64,000 nucleotides of DNA from Nitrospira sp. CG24A (lineage in GTDB: Bacteria > Nitrospirota > Nitrospiria > Nitrospirales > Nitrospiraceae), in assembly GCA_002869925.2 (NCBI GenBank), contig NEWT02000020.1, positions 1-64,000 on the forward strand, read 5' to 3'. The notes beneath the pieces are model-generated. The model was not told where the DNA came from and ran no database searches. It worked only from the letters and a program-made list of their open reading frames with translations. Both the position numbers and the translations under genes were made by a program. Shown here in pieces: positions 9,588 to 18,017 of this stretch. Each line of letters begins with the position of its first letter. The stretch's first letter is position 1.

Positions 9588-10990
9588 GCGAACAGGACAC
9601 AGGAGGTCATGTGGCGGATATTCCTGAGCAAGCCGAGCGCGTGTTGATCGTCGATGATGACTCATCCATGAGGACCGCCCTTATGGAGTCTGTCCGTCGT
9701 TTGGGCTTTGACGTGCAAGGTGCGATCGATGGCGTCGATGCCGTGGACCGTGTCGGCCGCTATAAGCCCTGGTTGGTGGTGACCGATCTGAAGATGCCGC
9801 GTCTTGGCGGGTTGGATTTGATCAAAGAGATCAAATGCCGTTCGCCGCATACATTGATGGTGTTGATGACCGCGTATGGGACCGTGGAGACGGCGGTGGA
9901 GGCAATGAAATATGGAGCGAGTGATTATATTCTCAAACCATTTTCCACCGATTTGCTTGAGCGAGTGATTGCCAATCTGAAAGCTCGTGGCGTGGATGCC
10001 TCGGCGCCGCCGTCTGAGCCGATCGATCAGCGATCTATTCTGACGCAAGACCCGGGCATGGTCCGCTTGCTCAGTACGGTAGAAGGGGTCGCCGCAAGTC
10101 AAGCGACTGTTCTCATCAATGGAGAAAGCGGCACCGGGAAAGAATTGCTGGCCCGTTTCATCCATAGCAGAAGCCCCCGTGCGCACCGTCCATTTATCGC
10201 GGTAAATTGTGCGGCCTTGCCGGACGGACTACTGGAAAGCGAATTGTTTGGTCATGAACGGGGAGCGTTCACCGGAGCCATCATGAAGAAACTCGGCAAG
10301 TTCGAGATGGCCCATACCGGCACGTTGCTTCTGGATGAAATCAGTGAAATGAACATGGGTTTACAGGCCAAGTTGCTCCGTGTGATTCAAGAGCGAGAAG
10401 TGGATCGAGTGGGAGGCCGAGAACCTGTCTCAGTCAACATTCGGGTCATTGCTACGACAAACCGGTCGCTTTATCACGAAGTGGAACAGGGACGGTTTCG
10501 GGAAGACTTGTATTATCGTTTGAATGTGTTTCCTATCACCGTGCCTCCGTTGCGGGAGAGGCCCGCCGATATTTCGTTGCTCGCAAGACATTTCGTGACA
10601 GCCTCTGCAGCACGCAATGGGCTCCCGATCCCGATGGTGTCGGCGGAGACATATGCGATGCTTCAGGACAGACGATGGAAAGGAAACGTGCGCGAACTGG
10701 AGAACGTCGTGGAACGTGCTGTGCTGTTGGCCGGAAATGGCCAGATCCTTCCAAGCCACGTGTTATTGGAGTCCGGTAGCCAGCCGGTGATCCCTGCCGG
10801 AATCTCAACGGTGTCACAACCATCCGGCAATGGGTCGCTGTGGGAAATGGAGCGGGACTTGATATTCCAAACTCTGGCGCGGGTGAGGGAGAATCGCACT
10901 CATGCGGCGAAGGAACTGGGGATCAGCATTCGCACGTTGCGGAACAAGCTTCGAGAGTATCGGGAGACCACATGCCGGGCTTCTGCATGA
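9584..10990 (+). CDS. Sigma-54-dependent flagellar regulator (FleR/FlrC-like)
   Basis: NtrC-family activator of 468 residues. Receiver (about 18-135) with DDD at 24-26 and phospho-acceptor D68; AAA+ domain (about 155-390) with Walker A GESGTGKE, GAFTGA loop, and sensor motifs; Fis-like C-terminal helix-turn-helix (THAAKELGISIRTLRNKLREY). It is translationally coupled to the PAS kinase. Its gene lies directly upstream of the flgB operon, whose promoter has a near-consensus sigma-54 site (11111-11126), so flgB and the other sigma-54 sites are its likely targets. Assignment to FleR/FlrC rests on this arrangement rather than on sequence features unique to that subgroup. Confidence 0.88.
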   Translation: MSEQDTGGHVADIPEQAERVLIVDDDSSMRTALMESVRRLGFDVQGAIDGVDAVDRVGRYKPWLVVTDLKMPRLGGLDLIKEIKCRSPHTLMVLMTAYGTVETAVEAMKYGASDYILKPFSTDLLERVIANLKARGVDASAPPSEPIDQRSILTQDPGMVRLLSTVEGVAASQATVLINGESGTGKELLARFIHSRSPRAHRPFIAVNCAALPDGLLESELFGHERGAFTGAIMKKLGKFEMAHTGTLLLDEISEMNMGLQAKLLRVIQEREVDRVGGREPVSVNIRVIATTNRSLYHEVEQGRFREDLYYRLNVFPITVPPLRERPADISLLARHFVTASAARNGLPIPMVSAETYAMLQDRRWKGNVRELENVVERAVLLAGNGQILPSHVLLESGSQPVIPAGISTVSQPSGNGSLWEMERDLIFQTLARVRENRTHAAKELGISIRTLRNKLREYRETTCRASA

Positions 10991-11110
10991 TCCGGCTATC
11001 CACTCAGGCGAGGGGAGAAAGTATCCGGCATGTATTGCCGATGGGCAGATATGAGTCATATGAGGTCGTCGGCAGTCTGTATTGCACAGTGTCGCGATGC
11101 CTGTCGGCAA

Positions 11111-11126
11111 TGGCATTACGATTGCA
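11111..11126 (+). promoter_or_regulatory. Sigma-54 promoter of the flgB operon
   Basis: TGGCAT-N5-TTGCA with exactly ten bases between the invariant GG and GC, which matches the -24/-12 consensus TGGCAC-N5-TTGCA except for one base. It ends 37 bases before the flgB ATG, so the transcript would have a short leader. Two sigma-54 activators are encoded just upstream. Confidence 0.75.
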
Positions 11127-11163
11127 ACGGTATCGCTAGCCCGGCAACCAGAGGAGTCATCAC

Positions 11164-11571
11164 ATGACGATTTTTGATCGCACCATGCAATTGCTCCATC
11201 GTACGCTGGATTTGCGCGAAGCCAGACAGCGGGTGATTGCCTCCAATATCGCGAACGAAGAAACACCGGGCTATCGAGCCGCCGATCTCAATTTTCAGGA
11301 TTCCTTGCAGGCCGCGCAGCGAGGGAAAGGTCTTGTCGCGCTCTCGGTGACTCAGGGCCGTCACATCGGTCCACGCGGAGACTCGATCCAACAGGCCATG
11401 GGAAAGCTCGGCCCCGTGCCCGCGGGGGACCTGCCTTTGGATGCCAACTCGGTCAACATCGAGCTGGAGATGGCAAAAATGTCGGATAACGCGATGCAGT
11501 ACAATGTTGCCGCAGACTTGCTCGCGAGGAAGTTTCGAGGGTTACTCAATGCCATCCGCGAGGGGCGGTAA
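11164..11571 (+). CDS. flgB: Flagellar proximal rod protein FlgB
   Basis: Rod subunit of 135 residues, exported by the flagellar type III system without a signal peptide. The N-terminus carries the axial-protein motif (ASNIANEETPGYRAADLNF, about residues 22-40) and the C-terminal helix ends in DNAMQYNVAADLLARKF as expected. Length is normal for the family. The start is preceded by AGAGGAG. It is the first gene of the flgB-flgC-fliE-fliF-fliG-fliH-fliI-fliJ cluster behind a sigma-54 promoter. Confidence 0.95.
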   Translation: MTIFDRTMQLLHRTLDLREARQRVIASNIANEETPGYRAADLNFQDSLQAAQRGKGLVALSVTQGRHIGPRGDSIQQAMGKLGPVPAGDLPLDANSVNIELEMAKMSDNAMQYNVAADLLARKFRGLLNAIREGR

Positions 11572-11649
11572 CGTGAAGAGGCTGGGAGTTCCGGACTCTC
11601 CGTCCCCTGCCTCTGGCCTTTCACCGTTCGCCTATGAAGGAGGATACGT

Positions 11650-12099
11650 ATGGAAATGACCGACAGCATGGCGGTGTCCGTTACGGCCTTAGATGCACAA
11701 CGTCAGCGGCTCAACGTGATCTCCAGCAATCTGGCGAACGCACAGTCCACGCATACGCCAGGAGGCGGTCCGTATAAGCGCCGGGATGTGGTGTTCCAAT
11801 CCACGCCGGTCGCCAGCCCATTCCAGAAAGCGTTTCGTCAGGTGTCGACAGGGCCAGGGGCTCACGCGCTCGATGGTGTCAAGGTGCTGCGCGTCCAGGA
11901 AGATAGAAGGCCCGGGCAGGTGATCTACGATCCGCGCCATCCGGATGCCGATAAGAAAGGCTTCGTCAAGATGCCGAACATCAATGTCATGGAAGAAATG
12001 GTGAACATGATGGGAGCATCCCGTTCCTACGAAGCCAATGTGCAAGCGATCAATGCGACACGCACCATGTGGAATAAGGCGCTGGAGATTGGGAGGTAG
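11650..12099 (+). CDS. flgC: Flagellar proximal rod protein FlgC
   Basis: Rod subunit of 149 residues. Axial motif SSNLANAQSTHTPGGGPYKRRDVVF near the N-terminus and the conserved C-terminal NVMEEMVNMMGASRSYEANVQAINATR. Ribosome binding site AAGGAGG lies upstream. The 78-base gap after flgB contains degenerate inverted words resembling the GTGAAA-type stem-loop repeats found elsewhere in the locus. FliE begins two bases after its stop. Confidence 0.96.
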   Translation: MEMTDSMAVSVTALDAQRQRLNVISSNLANAQSTHTPGGGPYKRRDVVFQSTPVASPFQKAFRQVSTGPGAHALDGVKVLRVQEDRRPGQVIYDPRHPDADKKGFVKMPNINVMEEMVNMMGASRSYEANVQAINATRTMWNKALEIGR

Positions 12100-12101
12100 T
12101 C

Positions 12102-12407
12102 GTGGATCAGATTAAGGCAATCACATTCCCAACCGTGCCGTTGGTGGATAATGTTGGAGCCTCCCATGTGGCCGGTGGCGCTCCCTCAAGCGGGTTTATG
12201 AATACGCTGCAGCAGGCAATCAGTAAGGTCAACGACATTCAATTGGAAGCAGGACAGGCGACCCAGGCGCTGATGACCGGCCAGACACAGAATATTCATC
12301 AGACGATGGTGGCTTTGCAGGAAGCCGATGTGTCGTTTCAGCTGATGATGCAAATCAGGAACAAGCTGGTGTCGGCGTATGAAGAAATTCAGCGGATGCA
12401 AATATAG
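12102..12407 (+). CDS. fliE: MS-ring/rod junction protein FliE
   Basis: Small axial protein of 101 residues that joins the MS ring to the proximal rod. The typical second half is present (ATQALMTGQTQNIHQTMVALQEADVSFQLMMQIRNKLVSAYEEIQRMQI). It starts with GTG behind GGGAGG, two bases after the flgC stop. Length matches the family. Confidence 0.95.
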   Translation: MDQIKAITFPTVPLVDNVGASHVAGGAPSSGFMNTLQQAISKVNDIQLEAGQATQALMTGQTQNIHQTMVALQEADVSFQLMMQIRNKLVSAYEEIQRMQI

Positions 12408-12408
12408 G

Positions 12409-12501
12409 ACGTGAAAAGTGAAACGTAAAAGGTAAAAGGGTTTACAGAAAGAGCGTTTGTCGGTCTAACGTTTCACCTTTCACATTTTACCTTTCACGTT
12501 C
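12409..12501. repeat. Intergenic stem-loop word repeat (GTGAAA type)
   Basis: Left arm (12409-12440) is made of the words GTGAAAAG, TGAAACGT, AAAAGGT; the right arm (12467-12500) is their approximate reverse complement (ACGTTTCACC, TTTCACATTTTACC, TTTCACGTT), with a loop of about 26 bases. It separates fliE from fliF inside the operon, so it need not be a terminator. Related copies lie at 37055, 42417 and 43958. Confidence 0.7.
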
Positions 12502-12514
12502 TTGAGGGTTGCCC

Positions 12515-14071
12515 ATGCTGTCTAAGTTTTCCATCAATCAGCGCATGATCATTCTGATTGCGCTTGCCGGCTCTGTTGCCGGCCTCATCGCGCTAGCGTT
12601 ATGGACGCAACAGCCCGATATGCAGGTGCTGTTCACGAACCTCAATCCTGAGGATGCGGCGGGGATTGTGGATAAGCTGAAAGAAACGAAAGTCCCATAT
12701 GAGACGACCGGCGGCGGCACCACGGTGCTTGTTCCTAGTGCACAAGTTCATGAGTTGCGGTTGCAGTTGGCCACCCAGGGCCTTCCCCATGGGGGTGGAG
12801 TGGGTTTTGAAATCTTCGATCGATCGTCGATCGGCATGTCCGATTTCGTTCAGAAACTCAATTATCGTCGCGCACTGCAAGGCGAATTGGCTCGGACGAT
12901 TGCCCAAATGCCGGAGATTGAACGAGCTCGCGTGCACCTCGCCACTCCGGAGCGGCGCTTGTTCTCCAATGAAGAAAATCGGGCGCGGGCTTCGGTAGTC
13001 GTGTCGTTGCGGAACGGGCAAGCACTCGCGAAGACCCAAGTGAATGGGATCGTCCATCTGGTGTCGAGCAGCGTCGAGGGTCTCCAAGTCAAGGATGTCA
13101 CGGTGGTAGATGGACATGGAAGGCTCCTTTCATCCGCAGCCGGGAGCGACGATGCCGCGGGGCTCACCGGATCGCAGCTGGAATACCAGCGAACGGTTGA
13201 AAAAGATATCGAAACCCGCATCCAAACGATGTTGGAGCGAATCGTCGGGGTGAATAAAGCTGTGGTGCGGGTGTCCAGCATTCTCGACTTTCGTAAAGTG
13301 GAAACGACTGAAGAGAAGTACGATCCGAACAGTCAAGTCGTTCGAAGCGAACAGCGGGGGCAGGAAAAGGCGACTGGGGTCAATGGTGTCTCCGGCGGCG
13401 TGCCGGGTGTCCAGTCGAATGTTCCTGACGGGGCAAGCCAAGAGCCGGCTCAAACGAGTTCGAACGCGAATCAGACCAAGAATGAAACCGTGAATTATGA
13501 AATCAGCCGGACCGTCTCTCGAGTCGTTGAATCGACCGGCAGCATCAAACAACTTTCCGTGGCGGTGTTGGTGGATGGAATGTACGAAGGCGGCAAGGCC
13601 TCCGAGGGTGAGAAAACTTCAACCATCGTGGCGAAGAAGTATGTGGCACGATCTGAAGAGGACATGAAGCGTATCGAGGAGATCGTCAAAAAAGCCATGG
13701 GTTATTCAGCGGACCGGCAGGATCAAGTCCAAGTGACCAACGTGCAATTCGATATTGCAACGGAGGAACCTCCCGCGCAGGGGGTCGAGGCCGCGGCAGA
13801 GCCGGCTAATTCCTTTACTCCCTATATTCGTTATGCGGTTGGGGGAGGGCTCTTCCTTCTTATCCTCTTCATGGTGGTACGTCCTCTGATGGCCATGCTT
13901 GGGACGGCTGGGGCACCGGCTGAGGTTGGGACGCCGCAGTTGCCCGCTTCGGTGAGTCAGGTCGAAGCGTCAATAGCAGGAGGAAAGCCCCGATCACAGA
14001 TCGTCGATATGGCGCGTGGTAATCCTGATGCCGCGACGATGGTCGTCAAGCAATGGTTGAAAACCAGCTAG
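12515..14071 (+). CDS. fliF: MS-ring protein FliF
   Basis: Inner-membrane ring protein of 518 residues. First membrane helix at about residues 8-28, a large periplasmic part with the ring-building motifs (YRRALQGELARTI, and the VSRVVESTGSIKQLSVAVLVDG segment), second membrane helix at about 436-456 (AVGGGLFLLILFMVV), and a cytoplasmic tail ending in the FliG-binding stretch (ARGNPDAATMVVKQWL). ATG 12515 has GAGGG six bases upstream; the TTG at 12509 is less likely. The stop is 16 bases before fliG. Confidence 0.96.
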   Translation: MLSKFSINQRMIILIALAGSVAGLIALALWTQQPDMQVLFTNLNPEDAAGIVDKLKETKVPYETTGGGTTVLVPSAQVHELRLQLATQGLPHGGGVGFEIFDRSSIGMSDFVQKLNYRRALQGELARTIAQMPEIERARVHLATPERRLFSNEENRARASVVVSLRNGQALAKTQVNGIVHLVSSSVEGLQVKDVTVVDGHGRLLSSAAGSDDAAGLTGSQLEYQRTVEKDIETRIQTMLERIVGVNKAVVRVSSILDFRKVETTEEKYDPNSQVVRSEQRGQEKATGVNGVSGGVPGVQSNVPDGASQEPAQTSSNANQTKNETVNYEISRTVSRVVESTGSIKQLSVAVLVDGMYEGGKASEGEKTSTIVAKKYVARSEEDMKRIEEIVKKAMGYSADRQDQVQVTNVQFDIATEEPPAQGVEAAAEPANSFTPYIRYAVGGGLFLLILFMVVRPLMAMLGTAGAPAEVGTPQLPASVSQVEASIAGGKPRSQIVDMARGNPDAATMVVKQWLKTS

Positions 14072-14087
14072 TAAGGCGTACGTAGCG

Positions 14088-15080
14088 ATGGCCACCCAAC
14101 TGAGCGGCGAGCAAAAGGCGGCTATTTTCCTGAAAGCCATTGGAGAAGAGGCCGCTGCGTTGGTGATGAAGGGCCTTGACCCGAAGGAGATCCGTCGATT
14201 GGGAGCTTCCATGCACGCGACGGCGAATATCACCAGAGAAGAGGAATCGATCGTCATTGATGAATTTGAGAAGGCCAGTGCCACCGGTCAGGTGACGTTT
14301 CGCGGAAGCGAATACATCAAAACCATTCTCTCCAAGGCGCTCGGTCCTGAAAAAGCCAACCGTATGCTCGAGTCCATGACCACCAAGGTGTATCCGGGAC
14401 TTGACGCAATGAAATGGGTCGACGCCAAGGCCGTCTCAACCATGATTAGGATCGAGCATCCCCAGACGATCTCTGTGATCCTGGCCCACATGGAGCCGGA
14501 TCAGGCCGGCGCGGTCATGGCCGATTTACCCGAAGCCCTTCGAGCGGATGTCGCCTTGCGCCTCGCTACCATGGAGGACTTGCAGCCAAGCGTGCTTGAA
14601 GAACTCAGTGACGCATTGCAGAATTCACTTGTCGCCAGTACCGGCACTCGCGCGACAAGCGTCGGAGGTGCTGAAGCGATTGCCGATATTTTGACGACCC
14701 TCGACAAAGCCACGGAGGGGAACATCATGTCGAAAATCGCCGAACGCAATCAGCAATTGGCCGATACGATCCGTGGATTGATGTTCGTCTTCGACGATCT
14801 GATTAAGTTGGATGACCGTGGTATGCAAGAGCTCATGAAAGAAGTCAGTAAAGAGGATCTTCCTGTGGCATTGCGAGGAGCGAGTCCTGAAACCAGAGAC
14901 AAGTTCCTGAAAAATATGTCGAGTCGAGCGGCGGAAATGTTGAAAGACGACATGGAATCGAGAGGCCCGGTGAAGGTGGCAGAGGTCGAGAAGGCACAAC
15001 AGAATATCCTCAAGGTCTGCCGAAAGCTGGAAGAGGAAGGGCGGATTGTCGTCGCTGGAGGAGCGGAGGCGATGCTGTAA
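14088..15080 (+). CDS. fliG: Motor switch protein FliG
   Basis: C-ring protein of 330 residues. N-terminal FliF-binding domain, middle domain with the EHPQTI-type segment (RIEHPQTISVILAHMEPDQAG), and C-terminal torque domain with the charged helix (MFVFDDLIKLDDRGMQELMKEV) that meets the stator. Length is standard. The next gene (REC-FliH) starts immediately at the following base. Confidence 0.97.
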   Translation: MATQLSGEQKAAIFLKAIGEEAAALVMKGLDPKEIRRLGASMHATANITREEESIVIDEFEKASATGQVTFRGSEYIKTILSKALGPEKANRMLESMTTKVYPGLDAMKWVDAKAVSTMIRIEHPQTISVILAHMEPDQAGAVMADLPEALRADVALRLATMEDLQPSVLEELSDALQNSLVASTGTRATSVGGAEAIADILTTLDKATEGNIMSKIAERNQQLADTIRGLMFVFDDLIKLDDRGMQELMKEVSKEDLPVALRGASPETRDKFLKNMSSRAAEMLKDDMESRGPVKVAEVEKAQQNILKVCRKLEEEGRIVVAGGAEAML

Positions 15081-16130
15081 ATGGAACGGGCATCAAACGG
15101 TCAGGCGACACTCGCCCAGCCATCCGTCAGTCGCAGCGGTCAACGAGACAGTTCAATACTCGTCGTTGACGATGAGGAGGCGATTCGGGAACTATTGGTG
15201 AAACTGCTGCGGTCGGCAGGGCATCGTGTGCGTGCGGTTGGGTCTGCACGGGAAGCCCATGCGGCGTTAAAAGAGTCTCCTGTTTCGCTCCTCATCACCG
15301 ACGTCAAATTACCGGATCAAGACGGTCTTGCATTGCTCCAACAAGCCTGTGAGCTCGATCACCGTATGATGGGCCTGGTGATGACCGGGTACGGCACGGT
15401 TGATCTCGCAGTTCAGGCGATGAAGGCAGGGGCGGCAGAGTTTCTGATGAAGCCGTTCGAAAACGATGCGTTACAGTTGATTGTGAATCGTCTTCTTGAT
15501 CTCTATCACCTGCGTTCGGAGAATACGGTCCTCAAGCAGGCCGTGATTCGTGCCTCCGGGGTTCGCTGCCGCAGTCTGGCGTTGACCGACTTTGGCACCG
15601 GTGATCGGTTTATCGGTGACCAGGGCCCTTCAGACTACGATCAAGGCATTGCGGAAGGTGAGCGTCGAGCCGATGCACGAGTCGCAACAGCCAGGCTGCA
15701 GGAGCAGAGCTTGTTGGCCAACGCGGTTCGGCGTTTCGATGACACGCGGACAGGATTGTATCAGACCGTCGAAAATGATGTGACGGCGCTGGCCTTCAGT
15801 TTAGCGACCCGTATTCTACGCGAGACGGTGATGGAACGGCAGGATGCGGTCATCACCTTGTTGAAGTCGGCTTTGGCGACGGTTCGTGAAGCGGGGGTTG
15901 TCACCGTGCGAACTCATCCCTCCGATGTCCAGGTCCTCGAATCGGCTCGTGTAGAGTTGTGCCGTGACCGGCCTCCAGATTTTACGTTGCATGTCGAAGG
16001 CGATTCATCGCTCTCCCGGGGGAGTTGTATCGTTCAAACCGCGAACCGACTGATTGATGCCTCGCTAGATCAGCAATTGCTGCGGCTCGGAGAGGTGTTA
16101 CAAAAGCGAGGTCGCCGTGAATCTCGTTGA
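15081..16130 (+). CDS. fliH: Receiver domain-FliH fusion (export ATPase regulator)
   Basis: A 349-residue fusion. Residues 24-140 are a complete receiver domain: acidic pocket D30/D31, phospho-acceptor D74 in LITDVKLP, T102 and K124 all present. Residues 190-345 match the FliH/YscL C-terminal domain: a helical stretch with Gly-spaced repeat (YDQGIAEGERRADARV) followed by the globular part ending in VQTANRLIDASLDQQLLRLGEVL. FliH normally binds and restrains the FliI ATPase and docks it to FliN through its N-terminus; here that N-terminus is replaced by a phospho-switch module. The gene sits exactly between fliG and fliI, where fliH belongs, and no separate fliH exists. It starts at the base after the fliG stop and overlaps fliI by 14 bases. 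The receiver resembles that of the NtrC-type activator at 4404, so it was probably copied from such a gene (inference). Confidence 0.85.
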   Translation: MERASNGQATLAQPSVSRSGQRDSSILVVDDEEAIRELLVKLLRSAGHRVRAVGSAREAHAALKESPVSLLITDVKLPDQDGLALLQQACELDHRMMGLVMTGYGTVDLAVQAMKAGAAEFLMKPFENDALQLIVNRLLDLYHLRSENTVLKQAVIRASGVRCRSLALTDFGTGDRFIGDQGPSDYDQGIAEGERRADARVATARLQEQSLLANAVRRFDDTRTGLYQTVENDVTALAFSLATRILRETVMERQDAVITLLKSALATVREAGVVTVRTHPSDVQVLESARVELCRDRPPDFTLHVEGDSSLSRGSCIVQTANRLIDASLDQQLLRLGEVLQKRGRRESR

Positions 16131-17424
16131 TCTCATTGAACGGACAGATCCGCTGGTGGTCTCAGGCCGTGTGGCGCAGGCCGTGGGGATTGTGATCGAA
16201 GGCTATGGCCCCATGACATCGGTCGGGGAGCTGTGCGACGTCACGCGTGAGGATGGAGAGGGGACTGTCCCGGCTGAAGTGGTGGGGTTTCGCGGGGATC
16301 GTGTGCTGCTGATGCCGCTCGGTGAAATGCGGGGGATCGGTCCCGGAAGCCGGCTGCTCATGAGAGGGCATTGCGCATCGGTCTCAGTCGGCCCGCAGTT
16401 GCTCGGTCGTGTGTTGAATGGACTTGGTGAGCCATTGGATGGGCGCGGCTCTCTCATGACCGAACAGCGATATCCGTTGCATGCCGCGCCGATCAATCCT
16501 TTGAAACGAGCGCGTATCACGCAGCCGCTCGATCTGGGTATCCGGGCGATCAATGCCTGCCTGACATGCGGTCGTGGGCAGAAGGTCGGCATTTTTGCCA
16601 GTTCCGGTGTCGGGAAAAGTGTGTTACTTGGGATGATCAGCCGCTACACCAAAGCCGACGTGAACGTCATTGCTCTCATTGGCGAACGAGGACGTGAAGT
16701 CAATGAATTCCTCGAGCGCGATTTGACCCCTGAGGCGCTCAGCCGCTCGGTGGTGATTGTGGCGACGTCGGACCAGCCACCCTTAGTACGATTACGCGGT
16801 GCGTTCATTGCGACGGCGATTGCAGAGTACTTTCGCGACTGCGGCAGGCAGGTGCTTCTCATGATGGATTCACTGACTCGCCTGGCTCATAGCCAACGCG
16901 AAGTCGGACTCGCGATCGGGGAGCCGCCAACCACAAAGGGGTATACTCCCTCCGTCTTTACCATGTTGCCCAAGCTGTTGGAACGAGTCGGGACCAGTTC
17001 AGGTTCTGGCGCGATTACAGGGCTCTATACTGTGCTCATGGAGAGTGAAGAACTCTCCGATCCCATCGCGGAATCGGTCCGGTCGATCCTGGATGGCCAC
17101 ATTGTGCTCTCGAAGCAGTTGGCCGCGCGCAACCATTTCCCTGCAATCGATCTCCTGAACAGCACCAGCCGCGTCATGAAAGATATCGTGGGGCGGGATC
17201 ACTATGCTGCGATCAGGTCCATGATCGAGCTCCAAGCACGGTATCAACAATCTGAGGATCTCATTCTGCTTGGAGCCTATAAGGCTGGCACCAATGGCGA
17301 CCTCGACAAAGCCGTAAGGGCTCAAGATGGGATCAATGCGTTTCTTCGTCAGGACATTGAGCAATCCGTGTCCATGGGCGCCTCGGTTCAAGACTTGCTC
17401 GCTCTGATGAAGTCGATAGGATGA
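16117..17424 (+). CDS. fliI: Flagellar export ATPase FliI
   Basis: Cytoplasmic ATPase of 435 residues that powers and times substrate entry into the flagellar type III export gate. Walker A ASSGVGKS at 161-168, the ERGREVNEF segment, Walker B (VLLMMDSLTRLAHSQREVGLA), and the GEPPTTKGYTPSVF motif typical of FliI/SctN. GTG start; it overlaps the REC-FliH gene by 14 bases and fliJ by ATGA, so all three are translationally linked. Confidence 0.97.
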   Translation: MNLVDLIERTDPLVVSGRVAQAVGIVIEGYGPMTSVGELCDVTREDGEGTVPAEVVGFRGDRVLLMPLGEMRGIGPGSRLLMRGHCASVSVGPQLLGRVLNGLGEPLDGRGSLMTEQRYPLHAAPINPLKRARITQPLDLGIRAINACLTCGRGQKVGIFASSGVGKSVLLGMISRYTKADVNVIALIGERGREVNEFLERDLTPEALSRSVVIVATSDQPPLVRLRGAFIATAIAEYFRDCGRQVLLMMDSLTRLAHSQREVGLAIGEPPTTKGYTPSVFTMLPKLLERVGTSSGSGAITGLYTVLMESEELSDPIAESVRSILDGHIVLSKQLAARNHFPAIDLLNSTSRVMKDIVGRDHYAAIRSMIELQARYQQSEDLILLGAYKAGTNGDLDKAVRAQDGINAFLRQDIEQSVSMGASVQDLLALMKSIG

Positions 17425-17843
17425 AGCTTGATGTGTTGCGGCGGTACCGAGCACAGCTGGAAGAGGTCGTGCGGATGGACCTGTTTCGTCTGCGGCAGGA
17501 GCTTCAGGATGCAGAAGCGCGCACTCGTCTCCTGGAAGAGCACATGAAACACACGGCAGATGCGTATCTGGCGAAGACTGGTAGAGGGGTCGTGTTGGAA
17601 GAATTCCTGGTGCGGCAGTCTATGCTGACTGCCGAGGTATCGAATCTGTCGGCGGCGATGCAAATGGAACGGCATCTCCGTGAGGCAGGGGATCAGAAGC
17701 AGGATGAATTGCGAGAAGCCATGCAAGATCGGCGCACCCTCGATCGTCTAGCTGAACGCATACGGCAGCAACAGCGTCGTGTCCAGGGCAGAGTTGAGCA
17801 ACTGGAAATGGATGAGGCCGCACATCGTAGGAGTGCGATGTGA
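17421..17843 (+). CDS. fliJ: Export chaperone-escort protein FliJ
   Basis: Coiled-coil protein of 140 residues, nearly all helical with heptads rich in R, E, Q and L, as expected for FliJ, which forms the stalk of the FliI hexamer. Sequence conservation in this family is low, so the call rests mainly on length, coiled coil and its position after fliI with an ATGA overlap. Confidence 0.85.
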   Translation: MKLDVLRRYRAQLEEVVRMDLFRLRQELQDAEARTRLLEEHMKHTADAYLAKTGRGVVLEEFLVRQSMLTAEVSNLSAAMQMERHLREAGDQKQDELREAMQDRRTLDRLAERIRQQQRRVQGRVEQLEMDEAAHRRSAM

Positions 17844-17861
17844 ATACACAAACTTCTAGTA

Positions 17862-17994
17862 GGATGCTGAAAAAGCCCGCCAGCGGCGTTCTCGCATCGT
17901 TCAGATCCTCAACGGGGAGAGGGTACGCCTCCGGTTTCGATTCACCTGCGGCCTTGCTGGACGGCCTTTTTGATCATCCTGCGTGGAGAGCTCC
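17862..17994. repeat. Dispersed palindromic element, copy A
   Basis: About 125 bases bounded by inverted ends (GGATGCTGAAAAAGCC on the left, GGCCTTTTTGATCATCC on the right). The interior shares CCAGCGGCGTTCTCGCATCG and TGCGGCCTTGCTGGACGG with copy B at 38771. It encodes an open frame beginning MLKKPASGVLAS (within the frame 17840-18034), the same frame used by copy B. It lies between fliJ and the MotE-like gene. The shape is that of a MITE or large REP-like element; no transposase is nearby. Confidence 0.75.
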
Positions 17995-18017
17995 TATTGT
18001 CTCAGACGGGAAGATCT

